Shown: positions 16,281 through 25,086, counted from the first letter of the stretch. The stretch is 64,000 nt of DNA from CAWDZK01 sp963807005 (GCA_963807005.1 CAWDZK010000006.1:620001-684000), one strand, 5' to 3'. Program-made: numbers and translations. Notes: generated by a model from the sequence alone, not told the origin.

Positions 16281-17210
16281 GTGGCGGTGGACGCGGTCGA
16301 GGGTGCCCGTCGCAGTCCGTCCTGGCGCCGGACGCTGGTCTCGGCGCTGCTGGTCGTCGCGATGGTCGCGGCCTTCGGCGCGGCGTTGCACGGCAGGTGG
16401 TCGCAGATCGTCGACCGGCTGCGCGACCAGAACCCGGCTGTCGTGCTCGGTGCCCTGGCGCTCGCCCTCGTCGGAGTGGTGCTGAGCTTCGTGATCTGGC
16501 GCGGAACGCTCGCGGTGCTCGGCTCGCGGCTCGCGCCCCGGCCGGCGGCGCGGCTGTTCTTCGTCACCCAGCTCGGCAAGTACCTGCCCGGCGCCGTGTG
16601 GCCGGTCGTCGCGCAGATGCGCCTCGGCAAGGAGCTCGGTGTCCCCAAGCAGCGGATGGGGCTGGCGTTCCTGCTGACCCTGGGCCTGTCGACGCTGGTC
16701 GGCGTGCTCGTCGGCGCGGCGGCGCTGCCGGCCCTGCTGCGCGCCGAGGGCCGGGTGGTGCTGCTGGGGCTGCTCGCCGTCCCAGTCCTGCTGGCGTTGC
16801 TCGTGCCGCGGGTGCTCAACGCCCTGCTCGGCACCGGGCTCCGCGTCCTCCGCCGCCCCGGTCTCGAGCGGCCGCTGCACGAGCGCGACGTCCTGCGGGG
16901 CGTCGCTTCGACGCTGCTGTTCTGGCTGGTCTACGGGGGCCACGTCTGGCTGCTCGCCGTCGGGCTCGGCGCCGACCCGCTGCGGGCGCTGCCGGTGGCG
17001 ATCGGCGGGTTCGCCATCGCGTTCTCGCTCGGGCCGCTTCTCGTCGTGCTGCCGGCCGGTGCCGGCGTCCGCGAGGCGGTGCTGATCGTCGTCCTGCTCG
17101 TCGTGCTGCCGGCCCCGGACGCCGCCGCCGTCGCCCTCACGTCGCGCGGCGTGCTCATGGCCACCGACGGCCTGCTGGCCGTCGGTGCCGCGCTGATCCC
17201 GCGCCGCTAG
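16281..17210 (+). CDS. Lysylphosphatidylglycerol synthetase TM-domain family (UPF0104) membrane protein
   Basis: 309 residues; the GTG at 16281 has ggag 8 nt upstream, so it is preferred to the longer frame that overlaps the glycosyltransferase gene. Seven to eight hydrophobic helices. The family signature is visible as RLFFVTQLGKYLPGAVWPVVAQM (in most members the glycine- and proline-rich segment after helix 3) and LLVVLPAGAGVREAVLIVVL near the end. Proteins of this family are the membrane half of MprF-like enzymes or stand-alone putative lipid flippases. With a DPM1-like glycosyltransferase directly upstream, it may move the lipid-sugar product, but this is not shown by the sequence. Confidence 0.78.
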   Translation: MAVDAVEGARRSPSWRRTLVSALLVVAMVAAFGAALHGRWSQIVDRLRDQNPAVVLGALALALVGVVLSFVIWRGTLAVLGSRLAPRPAARLFFVTQLGKYLPGAVWPVVAQMRLGKELGVPKQRMGLAFLLTLGLSTLVGVLVGAAALPALLRAEGRVVLLGLLAVPVLLALLVPRVLNALLGTGLRVLRRPGLERPLHERDVLRGVASTLLFWLVYGGHVWLLAVGLGADPLRALPVAIGGFAIAFSLGPLLVVLPAGAGVREAVLIVVLLVVLPAPDAAAVALTSRGVLMATDGLLAVGAALIPRR

Positions 17211-17231
17211 TCCCCGCGCCGCCATCCCGCG

Positions 17232-17292
17232 GTCGAGTGGCGCGTTGTGGCTGTCCACCGCCCGATTCAGCAGCCACTACGCGCCACTCGAC
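17232..17292. repeat. 61-bp palindromic repeat, copy A
   Basis: Two 22-nt arms (left begins gtcgagtggcgcgttgtgg, right ends cactacgcgccactcgac) with one mismatch and a 17-nt loop. Sits between convergent genes, 21 bp after the stop at 17210. Copies B (18467-18527) and C (36747-36807) have exactly the same length. Confidence 0.9.
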
Positions 17293-17313
17293 GGCGTCGG
17301 GAGCGCTGCGACG

Positions 17314-18432
17314 TCAGCCGCCGGTCAGCCTCACCCGCAGGTCGCGGCCCAGGATGCCGGCCAGCCGGGCGGCCTCCTGCTCGATCGGCTCGCCGCGCCG
17401 CTGCCGTTCGTCGAGCCAGGTGACCCGGAGCTCGTCGCCGACCCGCGCCCAGGTCCCGCGCACGACCCCTCCGGCGACCACCGGGTTGGCCTTGCGGGTC
17501 ATGAGGTCCCGTCGTGACGACGGGGTGACGTGCACGTCCCTGGTGCCGGGGCCGATCACCCACTGGTCGTGCCCAGGGAGGAACCGCACCGCGTCCGACG
17601 GGGTGGCTGCCACCAGGGCGTCGACGTCGTCGCGGACGACGTAGGCCGCGGTGCCGCCGACGTCGACCGCCACCAGCCGGTCGCCGAGCCCGGCGAACCA
17701 GCGGGCGAGCCGGCTGCGGCCGGCGCTCAAACCGCTGCCGAGCCAGTAGTCGACGTGGTCGGGCGTCGCCGGTCCGTACGTGCGGAGGTAGGCCACGATG
17801 GCCCGCGGACCCGCGTCGTCGATGTCCGGGATGCCACGCCACCGGGGGTTCGTGTCGAGTCGCTGGAACGTGTGCCGTCCGTCTCGAGGCGGACCGATGC
17901 TGATGTCGCCCTGCCACGTCAGCGGCTTGACGAGCGTGCCGGCGCCTTCGTCGAAGACCGGCTTGAGGTGCCGGTAGGCGCGCCGCCTCGCCAGCACCTC
18001 GCCGAGCTCGACGACGGTCAACGGTCCGTCGCTCAGCGCGTCGCGTACCGCCGCACGGAATTCGGGCCAGTCCGACGGAGCGAGCCGGTAGTGCTCTACC
18101 CAGCTCGGCAGCTCCCACTGACGTCCCGCCGACCGGAGGGCCAGGTAGATGCCTCCGTCCTCCGGCGAGAGGTAGTGCATCGACCCGCGGAACGCGAAGG
18201 CCTTGATGACCCTGCCCTCCGCCAGGGCCTTCGCGAGCAGGCCGGGTCGCGACGCCGTGCGGCGGGTCCGGACCGCGAGCTCGGCGAGCGACTCGTCCAT
18301 CGAGAGCACCGCGCCGAGTCGGCGTACGACGCCTGCCGCCGGCTCGGTCCCCACCGGGTCGAGCAGGTGCCGCTGCAGCCGCCAGGCCAGCGCCTGCGCC
18401 CAGGTGACCGATACCTCGGTCGGGGTCGTCAT
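17314..18432 (-). CDS. HTH_42 (AlkZ/AlkX-like winged-helix) protein
   Basis: 372 residues. The N-terminal block TWAQALAWRLQRHLL followed by VRRLGAVLSMDESLAELAVRTR, together with the central winged-helix repeats (LTVVELGEVLARR; GPATPDHVDYWLG) and the C-terminal LPGHDQWVIGPG...PVVAGGVVRGTWARVGDEL, place it in the HTH_42 superfamily of alkylpurine and crosslink DNA glycosylases. In characterised AlkZ and YcaQ proteins a Q-x-Q or Q-x-D motif forms the active site; here the matching segment reads AVLSMD with no glutamine, so glycosylase activity is doubtful. No ribosome site before the ATG at 18432. The gene is bracketed by two near-identical 61-bp palindromic repeats. Confidence 0.8.
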   Translation of the reverse strand: MTTPTEVSVTWAQALAWRLQRHLLDPVGTEPAAGVVRRLGAVLSMDESLAELAVRTRRTASRPGLLAKALAEGRVIKAFAFRGSMHYLSPEDGGIYLALRSAGRQWELPSWVEHYRLAPSDWPEFRAAVRDALSDGPLTVVELGEVLARRRAYRHLKPVFDEGAGTLVKPLTWQGDISIGPPRDGRHTFQRLDTNPRWRGIPDIDDAGPRAIVAYLRTYGPATPDHVDYWLGSGLSAGRSRLARWFAGLGDRLVAVDVGGTAAYVVRDDVDALVAATPSDAVRFLPGHDQWVIGPGTRDVHVTPSSRRDLMTRKANPVVAGGVVRGTWARVGDELRVTWLDERQRRGEPIEQEAARLAGILGRDLRVRLTGG

Positions 18433-18466
18433 GTCGGCAGGCTCGCACAGGTTCCGGACGGGCAGC

Positions 18467-18527
18467 GTCGAGTGGCGCGTTGTGGCTGCCTACCGCCCGT
18501 TTCAGCAGCCACTACGCGCCACTCGAC
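18467..18527. repeat. 61-bp palindromic repeat, copy B
   Basis: Identical to copy A (17232-17292) except three loop positions. Same orientation as A and lies on the other side of the HTH_42 gene, downstream of the reductase gene that ends at 18560. Confidence 0.9.
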
Positions 18528-18559
18528 GACCTGGGGTGCTGGGGGAGAACCAGGGTCGG

Positions 18560-19099
18560 TCAGCGCGCCGGGGCGTAGCGCAGGTGCAGGACGCCGCTGT
18601 CGAGCGCTGTGCTGGACAGCAGCTCGAGCGGGACGGTGCCCGTGCCGTCGAACAGCCGCTGCCCGGACCCGACGGCGATCGGGTGCACCAGCAGGGCCAG
18701 CTCGTCGAGCAGCCCCTCGGACAGCAGCCACCGAACCGTGGTGGCGCTGCCGGACATCGTGAGGTCGCCGTCGGTCGAGTCCTTCAGCTCCCGGATGCGG
18801 GCGGCGTCGCCGGGGAGGGCGGTGGTGTTGGTCCACGCCGGTTCGGCGAGCGTCGAGGACACGACGTACTTCGGGATGCCGTTGATGAACTCGGAGAACG
18901 GCACCTCGGGGCCCTGGCCCGGCCAGTAGTCGGACCACTCGTCGTACAGCGTCCGCCCCATCATCATCGCCGCGGTGGTGGACATCCCCGAGCTGACGAT
19001 GGCGCCCATCGCGTCGTCGAAGTACGGGAAGTGCCACTCGCCCGGCGACTCCACGACGCCGTCCAATGAGATGAAGAAGTTCGACACGATCTTGGCCAC
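18560..19099 (-). CDS. RibD C-terminal/dihydrofolate-reductase-like family protein
   Basis: 179 residues, GTG start with aggag about 8 nt upstream. Opening AKIVSNFFISLDGVVESPGEWHFPYFD is the characteristic first strand of actinobacterial RibD_C-type reductases. Also seen: STTAAMMMGRTLYDEWSDYWPG, then NGIPKYVVSSTL, LKDSTDGDLTMSGSATTVRWLL (NADPH-binding glycine/serine loop) and LLDELALLVHPIAVGSGQRLF. It probably reduces a small heterocyclic or flavin-related substrate with NADPH; this subgroup has no agreed substrate. Monocistronic or followed by the palindromic repeat as terminator. Confidence 0.87.
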   Translation of the reverse strand: MAKIVSNFFISLDGVVESPGEWHFPYFDDAMGAIVSSGMSTTAAMMMGRTLYDEWSDYWPGQGPEVPFSEFINGIPKYVVSSTLAEPAWTNTTALPGDAARIRELKDSTDGDLTMSGSATTVRWLLSEGLLDELALLVHPIAVGSGQRLFDGTGTVPLELLSSTALDSGVLHLRYAPAR

Positions 19100-19222
19100 A
19101 GGTGGGCTCCTCAGCAGGGCCGGTTGAGTCCGTCAGCAGGGTCGACCGGCAGGGCCGCCGGAACTCATCGCCGCAGAGCGAGCACGGTAGTCGGAACAGC
19201 CACGCGGCCGGCGGCGAGCCGA

Positions 19223-19501
19223 CTACCGAACCGGGGCGCGGGTCAGCGACACGGTGACCTCGTCCCCCACCGAGGTGCCGGCCGCGGCGAGCGCCGCCTT
19301 GCTGACGCCGATGCACAGGCCGCCACCGACGACCAGCATCGTGCTGCCGGTGAAGCCAGTCCCGTCGAGGCTGCCTGCGACACGCATCTGCCTCCGCCCA
19401 CCCAGCTCGGCCACCAGGTCCGGCGGGATGTCGACGACGGACAGCCCTCCTGGCTTGTCCTCACGCCAGCGGCGGACGGTGCCCGAGAACTCGATCGCCA
19501 T
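19223..19501 (-). CDS. DUF1905 domain protein
   Basis: 92 residues. Small beta-barrel-like domain: MAIEFSGTVRRWREDKPGG, VVDIPPDLVAELGG, RVAGSLDGTGFTGSTMLVVGGG and CIGVSKAALAAAGTSVGDEV match the DUF1905 pattern. The function of the family is unknown; in other proteins it is fused to YdeI-like or OmdA-like segments, which are absent here. The 93 bp upstream to the aminopeptidase gene and 120 bp downstream show no other gene. Confidence 0.82.
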   Translation of the reverse strand: MAIEFSGTVRRWREDKPGGLSVVDIPPDLVAELGGRRQMRVAGSLDGTGFTGSTMLVVGGGLCIGVSKAALAAAGTSVGDEVTVSLTRAPVR

Positions 19502-19593
19502 GGATACCCCTCACCCGCGCCCTCCCCGCGGCTCCAGGATCCACCTCCCGCTGCCCGGCGACCACGTGCTCTTCCGTCCCGGCAGCTGATCGG

Positions 19594-20907
19594 TCAGGCG
19601 CCGCGGTAGAACGCGGTGAGTGCTGCGCCGAGGGCGACCAGGTCGTCGACGTGACCCAGCTCGCGGGCGGAGTGCATCGACAGCAGCGGCGCGCCGACGT
19701 CGACCACCCGGATCCCCAGCCGGGCCGCGGTCAGGGGACCGATCGTCGAGCCGCACGGCACGGCGTTGTGCGACACGAACTCCTGCACGTCGACGCCGGC
19801 GGCCCGGCACGCCCGGGCCCACAGCGCCCGCCCGTGGGCGTCGGTGGCGTAGCGCTGCTTGGCGTTGATCTTCAGCAGCGGACCGCCGCCGGGGACCGGC
19901 CGGTTGCCGGTGTCGTGCCGCTCCGGGTAGTTGGGGTGCACGGCGTGCCCGGCGTCCGCCGACACGCACCACGACCCGGCCATCGCCCGCAGCCTCTCCT
20001 CGGAGGTGGCGCCGAGACCGTCGCCGACCCGGGAGAGGACGTCGGCCAGGAACGGCCCCTGCGCCCCGGACCGGGACGCCGAGCCGATCTCCTCGTGGTC
20101 GAACGCGGCCAGCACGAGGACGTCGTCACCGTCGTCGGGGTCGCCGTCGGCCGCCGCGAGCAGCGCGTGCGTGCCGGCGTGCACCGAGGTGAGGTTGTCC
20201 ATCCGCCCCGCGGCGAACAGCGCCCCGTCGAGACCGAAGCGGGCCGGTGCCGCGGTGTCCGCAGTCACCAGGTCCCAGCCGGCCACGTCGTCCGCAGTCA
20301 GCCCGTCGACACGAGCAGCGCCGGCGAGGTACGAGACGAGGTCACCGCGGTCCGCAGCCCCGGCGCCGTACACCGGCAGCAGGTGCCGTTGGGGGTCCAG
20401 GACCAGGCCCTCGGTGACCTGTCGGTCCAGGTGGATCGCCAGCTGCGGGATGCGCAGGAACGGGCCGGTACGGACCAGGTGCGCGGTGCCGTCGCGGGTG
20501 ACCAGCCGGCCGGCGAGCTCCAGCTCGCGGTCCAGCCAGGAGTTGAGCAGCGGCCCGCCGTAGACCTCGACGCCCGCCTGCAGCCACCCGTGCGCCGCGC
20601 TGCCCGGCCGGGGCTTGAGCTGGAAGCCGGGGGAGTCGGTGTGCGCGCCGACCACGCGGAACGGCGTCGTCGGCCCCGCGCCGGCCGGCCGGACCCAGGC
20701 GATGAGGGCGCCGTCGCGTACGACGTACCGGCGCTGCGCACCCGGACCTGCGGGCCAGTCGGCCAGCTCGTCGAGCCGGACGAAACCGGCCGCATCCAGC
20801 CGCCGGGCCACCTCGGCGACGGCGTGGAACGACGACGGCGACGCCGCGATCAGGTCAGCGAGGTCCGCGACGTAGGCGTCGCGACCGGCCGGGGCGGTTC
20901 CGCTCAC
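19594..20907 (-). CDS. apeB: M18 family aminopeptidase (aspartyl aminopeptidase-like)
   Basis: 437 residues from a GTG at 20907 that overlaps the methyltransferase stop by 4 bp; this fixes the start against a longer shadow frame. Zinc-dependent exopeptidase. Visible metal and catalytic segments: FRVVGAHTDSPGFQLKPRP (His and first Asp), GRMDNLTSVHAG (bridging Asp), LAAFDHEEIGSASRSGAQG (Glu-Glu), CVSADAGHAVHPNYPERH (Asp) and PCGSTIGPLTAARLGI followed by VDVGAPLLSMHSARE (last His). All are present, so an active enzyme is expected in the cytoplasm, releasing N-terminal Asp/Glu or other residues. Last gene of the leftward 22810-19594 operon; no functional link with the two preceding genes is obvious. 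Confidence 0.92.
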   Translation of the reverse strand: MSGTAPAGRDAYVADLADLIAASPSSFHAVAEVARRLDAAGFVRLDELADWPAGPGAQRRYVVRDGALIAWVRPAGAGPTTPFRVVGAHTDSPGFQLKPRPGSAAHGWLQAGVEVYGGPLLNSWLDRELELAGRLVTRDGTAHLVRTGPFLRIPQLAIHLDRQVTEGLVLDPQRHLLPVYGAGAADRGDLVSYLAGAARVDGLTADDVAGWDLVTADTAAPARFGLDGALFAAGRMDNLTSVHAGTHALLAAADGDPDDGDDVLVLAAFDHEEIGSASRSGAQGPFLADVLSRVGDGLGATSEERLRAMAGSWCVSADAGHAVHPNYPERHDTGNRPVPGGGPLLKINAKQRYATDAHGRALWARACRAAGVDVQEFVSHNAVPCGSTIGPLTAARLGIRVVDVGAPLLSMHSARELGHVDDLVALGAALTAFYRGA

Positions 20908-21677
20908 GGGGCCGGCTTCCGGCCGCGGGCCACCAGACCGGGGCCGGTGCCGGGGAAGGCCCGCTGGACGGCGCGGAACGGCAGCGTCCCCAGCCGCGCC
21001 GCGGTCGCGGTCCAGGACGTCGACGGCTGCAGGGTGCGCCCGCTCGCGTCCGACCGCTCGGCCATCGACGCCGCGGCCGCGCTGGCGGCCAGCCGCTTGC
21101 GTCCGGCGTAATTGCGGCCGGCCTCGAGCAGGTAGCCCAGCGGCGTGCCGAAGTGCACCAGCTCGACGTCGACCAGACCCGCGCCGCACAGCCGGTCGCG
21201 CAGCACCGGCGGGTCGTAGCGCCGGAAGTGGCCGACCATCTCGTCGGCGGCGCCGAACCGCTTCTGCCAGGCCGGTGTCGACAGCAGCAGCGAGCCGCCG
21301 GGCCGGAGATGGGCCACCCAGTCCGCGAGCGCGCCGGCGTCGTCCTCGATGTGCTCGATCACCTCGAAGGCGACCACCAGGTCGAACATCTCGTCCGGCT
21401 TCACGACCGACAGGTCGCCGTGCCGGACCTCGCCGCCGCCGGCGGACGCCACCCGCTGCTGGGCGACCCCGCAGGACAAGGCGTCCGGCTCGACGCCGAG
21501 GTAGTCGTAGCGCCGGGCCAGCCGCGCCGCGAAGCCGCCCTGCCCGCAGCCCACCTCGAGCACGGCCAGCCGCCGGTCGGCGGCCGGCAGCTGCCGGGAG
21601 ACGACCTCCCAGCGCAGCCAGCCGTTCGGGCTCAGCGGCGGGAGGACGGTTGCCGGTTGCTGGTCACGAGCGGTCAT
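20904..21677 (-). CDS. Class I SAM-dependent methyltransferase
   Basis: 257 residues from an ATG at 21677 overlapping the stop of the glycosyltransferase gene by 4 bp. SAM-binding fold: LAVLEVGCGQGGFAARLARR (motif I), YLGVEPD (motif II acidic end), DLVVAFEVIEHIEDDAGALADWV (motif IV) and LRPGGSLLLSTPAW. The later stretch FGAADEMVGHFRRYDPPVLRD is common in methyltransferases encoded with glycan or polyketide genes. Coupling to a glycosyltransferase suggests a sugar or glycolipid substrate, but this is inference. Confidence 0.85.
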   Translation of the reverse strand: MTARDQQPATVLPPLSPNGWLRWEVVSRQLPAADRRLAVLEVGCGQGGFAARLARRYDYLGVEPDALSCGVAQQRVASAGGGEVRHGDLSVVKPDEMFDLVVAFEVIEHIEDDAGALADWVAHLRPGGSLLLSTPAWQKRFGAADEMVGHFRRYDPPVLRDRLCGAGLVDVELVHFGTPLGYLLEAGRNYAGRKRLAASAAAASMAERSDASGRTLQPSTSWTATAARLGTLPFRAVQRAFPGTGPGLVARGRKPAP

Positions 21678-22810
21678 GTCGGGAGCCTCCGGGGTACGAC
21701 GGCGTGCAGGCGGGTCAGGAGCGGGGACGTCACGGCCGCGGGGGTGAAGCTGGTGCGGGCCAGCTCGGCGGCGGCGGTGCGGGCCGTCGCGAGCCGGGCC
21801 CGGTCGGCCGCGAGGGCGCGCAGTGCGCCCGCGAGGGCAGCGGGGTCGCCGGGCGGGACGAAGACGGCAGCGGCGCGGAGCAGCCGGCGCTGCGGCTCGG
21901 TGTCCGAGGTCACCAGCGCACACCCCGCGGCGGCCCCCTGGAACACCTTGTTGGGCACGACCCGCAGCGCCTTGGGGCCGGTGCCGAAGATCCCGAGGCA
22001 GACGTCGTGCCGGGCGACGAGCGCCGGCAGCTGCTCGGGAGGGACCCAGTCGACCCAGGTGACCCGCGCGTTCGAGGCGGCCAGCGACCGGGTCTCGTCG
22101 TGGTCCTGCCCGGTGCCGACCATCGTCACCTCGACGTCGTCGGCCGCCAGGGCGGCGAGGGCGGCGCCGATCACCGGCGTGCCCTGCAGGGGGGTGAACA
22201 GGCCGAAGAACACCGCCCGCAGCGGCCGGCCGGCGCCGGCCGGGGCGTCGCCACCCGGCGGCCGGGGCCGGGCGTACCAGGCGGGCGGGGCGCCCACCGG
22301 CACGACCAGGGCCCGGCCGCGGTGCCGGTCGGGGAGCGTGGCGAGGTGCTCGTCCGTGTCGACGACCACGATGTCGGCGCGGGAGAGCGCCGCCTCGTCG
22401 AGCCGGCGCAGCAGGCGCTGCCGCAGGCCGGTGCTGACGCCGCGGTCGGCGGCGGTGTCGCTCGCCCCCACCAGGTGGTCCAGGACGACCGGGACGTGCG
22501 GGAACAGCCGCCTGGCCAGCAGCACGTCGAAGTGCCCGAGGTAGCCGACCACCACCGCGTCCGGCCAGCCGTCGCCACGGCGGTAGCGGGCGGAGCGGAC
22601 CGCGAGGGTGGCCCAGCAGCGCGCCAGCCGGAGCAGCAGCCGCGGCAGCGTCCAGGGGTGGCGCAGCATCGAGACCCGTGCGGCGGTCGAGAGCCCCAGC
22701 GGGACGTTGCACTCGCGCACGGTCGCGCCGTGCTCGGCCAGCCCGTCACGCAGGATCGCCACCCGGGGGTGCGCCGCGGCGTCGTAGGTGCCGAAGAAGA
22801 GGAGGCGCAT
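21674..22810 (-). CDS. Glycosyltransferase family 4-like
   Basis: 378 residues from the ATG at 22810 (MRLLFFGTYD); an in-frame TTG three codons earlier is less likely. A TAGGGT -10-like box 9 nt before the ATG hints at a nearly leaderless transcript. GT-B fold: N-terminal AHPRVAILRDGLAEHGATV, then VVVGYLGHFDVLLARRLFP, and C-terminal LRAVFFGLFTPLQGTPVIGAAL, VTMVGTGQDHDE, and PNKVFQGAAAGCALVTSDTEPQR, where the usual EGfGlp Glu pair is replaced by a PNKvfQG type. The FGTGPKALRVVPNKVFQ form occurs in GTs of unknown specificity. First gene of a three-gene operon with overlapping stops and starts. Confidence 0.83.
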   Translation of the reverse strand: MRLLFFGTYDAAAHPRVAILRDGLAEHGATVRECNVPLGLSTAARVSMLRHPWTLPRLLLRLARCWATLAVRSARYRRGDGWPDAVVVGYLGHFDVLLARRLFPHVPVVLDHLVGASDTAADRGVSTGLRQRLLRRLDEAALSRADIVVVDTDEHLATLPDRHRGRALVVPVGAPPAWYARPRPPGGDAPAGAGRPLRAVFFGLFTPLQGTPVIGAALAALAADDVEVTMVGTGQDHDETRSLAASNARVTWVDWVPPEQLPALVARHDVCLGIFGTGPKALRVVPNKVFQGAAAGCALVTSDTEPQRRLLRAAAVFVPPGDPAALAGALRALAADRARLATARTAAAELARTSFTPAAVTSPLLTRLHAVVPRRLPT

Positions 22811-22924
22811 CGCGGGCAAACCCTAACTGCCGTGGTGCGGCCCGCCGGTCCCGGACCGGATCGCCGGCAGATCCCCGTGATCCGGGCAGGGATTCCGATC
22901 GACGCCTATCGTAGGGCGGTGCCC

Positions 22925-25018
22925 ATGTCCCACCCGTCCCACCAGCACCAGGCCCTCCGGCGCCGTGCCCGCGCCCTCGCGACGACCGCCGTCCGCCTGG
23001 CCGTGGTCGTCGCGCTGGCGGTCGCCGGGGTCGGCGCGGCCCCGGCCCGGCCGGCGACCGCAGCCGGCTGCCCGGACTCCGGAGGCGCGACGATCCCGAC
23101 GCCCTCGGCCCGCGGGGACGTGGTCTTCCGCGGGGGCGGGTGGGGGCACGGCCTCGGCATGAGCCAGTACGGCGCGCAGGGTGCCGCCCGCCTCGGCTGC
23201 TCCGCCGAGCAGATCCTCACCCGGTACTACGCGGGCACCCAGGTGGTGTCGCAGCCGATGCCGACCTCGCTGCGGCTCCGACTCGTGGACAACGGATACC
23301 GGGTCGACGTCGAGGCGGTGCAGGGCGACCTCGCCTGGTCGGTGGACGGCTGCGCGGCTGCGGCACCGTCGGACCCGACGCAGGCCACCCCCTCGCCGAC
23401 CGGCCCGCCGTGCCCGCCGACCCAGCCCCAGGGGGCCCGCTGGCAGCTGCGCCTGGACGACGCCACGCACTCCCAGTTCGTGCTCTACGACCTCGGGGTG
23501 AGCCCGAAGAAGGCGCTCTGGCAGGGCGGCTCGCCGGAGGTGCCCCTGGTGCTGACCGAGGCCGGGAACGTCGCGCACCTGACCACCTGGCGGGGCTCGT
23601 CGATCTACCTCGAGCGGTGGGTCAGCCGGGACTGGACCCGCTTCGCCGTGGACCATGCCTCGATCGACGCCGTGCAGCGCATCGACACCGACGCGGCCGG
23701 CCCGGCGATGGACAAGTACCTCTGGGGGATCGCCGAGGTGCCCGCGTCGTTCCCGCCGGCAGCACTGCAGGCCCAGGCGGTCGCCGCGCGGACGTACGCC
23801 GCCAAGCGCGCCGACCGCATCCTGATGCCCACGCCGGCCGACCAGAACTGGACCGGTTGGAAGAAGGAGACCGAGGGGCCGGACGGTGTCTGGGGCCGGG
23901 CCTGGAAGGCAGCGGTCGACGCGACCTCCGGGCAGGTCGTCGCCGACGCCGCCACGGGCGGCCTCATCGACGCCTTCTACTCCTCGTCGATGGGCGGTCA
24001 CACCGAGGACGAGCGGTACGTGTGGGGGGTCGAGGCGTCGTTCCTGCGGGCGGTCGACGACTCGGCCTGGGACGCGGCCTCGACAAACCCCGCCGAGAAG
24101 CGGTCCTGGGCGGTCGGGGTGTCCTGGCGGGCCCTTGCGGCCAAGCTCGGGTTCGAGAGCATCAGCACCATCTCGGTCCCGCCCCGCGGGGCCGACGCGC
24201 GCACGGCCGGGGTGAAGGTCGTCGGCCTGCGGGGCGGCCGGCGCACGGTCTCCTACCTCGAGGGCTGGGACGTCCGACAGGCGCTCGGGCTGCTGTCGCC
24301 CGGCTTCAGCATCGCGATGCGGCGCACCGGACGGTCGGGCGCGACGCCGCTGGTCGGCGACTGGGACGGTGACGGCGACGACGACCTGGGCTGGTGGCGC
24401 AAGGGCCGGGTGGCGCTGCGGATGTCGAGTCCGACCGGCAGCTGGGTGCAGCGGTTCCGCTACGGCACCGCCGGGGACGTCCCCGTCGTCGGCGACTGGG
24501 ACGGCGACGGCTTGGACGACCTGGGGGTGTTCCGGGCCGGGACCTGGCTGCTGCGCGCGGGCCGGACCGGGGGCGGTCCGACCACCACCGTGCGGTTCGG
24601 CCGGAAGGGCGACGTCCCGGTCGTCGGCTCGTGGAAGGGGAAGCGCACCGGCATCGGCGTCGTCCGCGGCCGGACCTGGCTGCTGCGCAACAGCGTGACC
24701 GGCGGCAAGGCCCAGCGCACGTTCCGCTACGGCAAGGTCGGCGACGTCCCGCTGGTGGGCTCGTGGAACGGCCGCCGCCGGTCCGGCATCGGCGTCGAGC
24801 GGGACGGCCGGTGGCTGCTCCGCAACCGCCGGTCCGCCGGTCGCGCCGGCGTCGTGGTGACCTTCGGTGACCCGGCGGACGCGAGCTGGCGGGCGCTCGT
24901 GGGCGACTGGGACGGCGACGGTACGAGCACGCCAGCCGTGCTGGCGGGCCGGCGCTTCCTGCAGCGGTCCGGGCTCGGTTCCGACACCTCGACGCGCAGC
25001 GTCCGGTTCCGTGGGTGA
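22925..25018 (+). CDS. Secreted SpoIID/LytB-domain protein with FG-GAP-like repeats
   Basis: 697 residues from the ATG at 22925, with a signal peptide (LAVVVALAVAGVGAAPARPATAA). A GGGWGHGLGMSQYGAQGAAR block marks the first SpoIID motif. The core (about residues 255-440) contains YLWGIAEVPASFPPAALQAQAVAARTYA (split over the conserved Glu and Tyr), a YSSSMGGHTEDERYVWG metal-like motif and the conserved W/A region of the lytic transglycosylase family. The last ~230 residues hold five to six beta repeats with DWDGDGDDDLG and DWDGDGLDDLG calcium-binding loops, becoming degenerate later (SWKGKRTGIG, SWNGRRRSGIG). SpoIID proteins trim denuded glycan strands; in a non-sporulating cell it is likely a wall hydrolase or stalk-peptide processing factor. 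Divergent from the glycosyltransferase operon. Confidence 0.88.
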   Translation: MSHPSHQHQALRRRARALATTAVRLAVVVALAVAGVGAAPARPATAAGCPDSGGATIPTPSARGDVVFRGGGWGHGLGMSQYGAQGAARLGCSAEQILTRYYAGTQVVSQPMPTSLRLRLVDNGYRVDVEAVQGDLAWSVDGCAAAAPSDPTQATPSPTGPPCPPTQPQGARWQLRLDDATHSQFVLYDLGVSPKKALWQGGSPEVPLVLTEAGNVAHLTTWRGSSIYLERWVSRDWTRFAVDHASIDAVQRIDTDAAGPAMDKYLWGIAEVPASFPPAALQAQAVAARTYAAKRADRILMPTPADQNWTGWKKETEGPDGVWGRAWKAAVDATSGQVVADAATGGLIDAFYSSSMGGHTEDERYVWGVEASFLRAVDDSAWDAASTNPAEKRSWAVGVSWRALAAKLGFESISTISVPPRGADARTAGVKVVGLRGGRRTVSYLEGWDVRQALGLLSPGFSIAMRRTGRSGATPLVGDWDGDGDDDLGWWRKGRVALRMSSPTGSWVQRFRYGTAGDVPVVGDWDGDGLDDLGVFRAGTWLLRAGRTGGGPTTTVRFGRKGDVPVVGSWKGKRTGIGVVRGRTWLLRNSVTGGKAQRTFRYGKVGDVPLVGSWNGRRRSGIGVERDGRWLLRNRRSAGRAGVVVTFGDPADASWRALVGDWDGDGTSTPAVLAGRRFLQRSGLGSDTSTRSVRFRG

Positions 25019-25075
25019 TCGCCCGCGGCGCGGCGTACGCTGCAAGGAGACGTAGTCGACCGACCTCCCGTCAGC

Positions 25076-25086
25076 AAGGAAGTGAT
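25076..25086 (+). promoter_or_regulatory. Near-perfect Shine-Dalgarno site
   Basis: aaggaagtgat differs by one base from the full anti-16S complement (aaggaggtgat). It ends 7 nt before the GTG at 25094 and so decides that start over the GTG at 25082, which lies inside the site. Confidence 0.75.

Noticed and set aside
19594..21189. A 531-residue aminopeptidase with an extended N-terminus
   Set aside because: The extra part is the methyltransferase gene read in another frame; the GTG at 20907 overlaps the upstream stop in the usual way.
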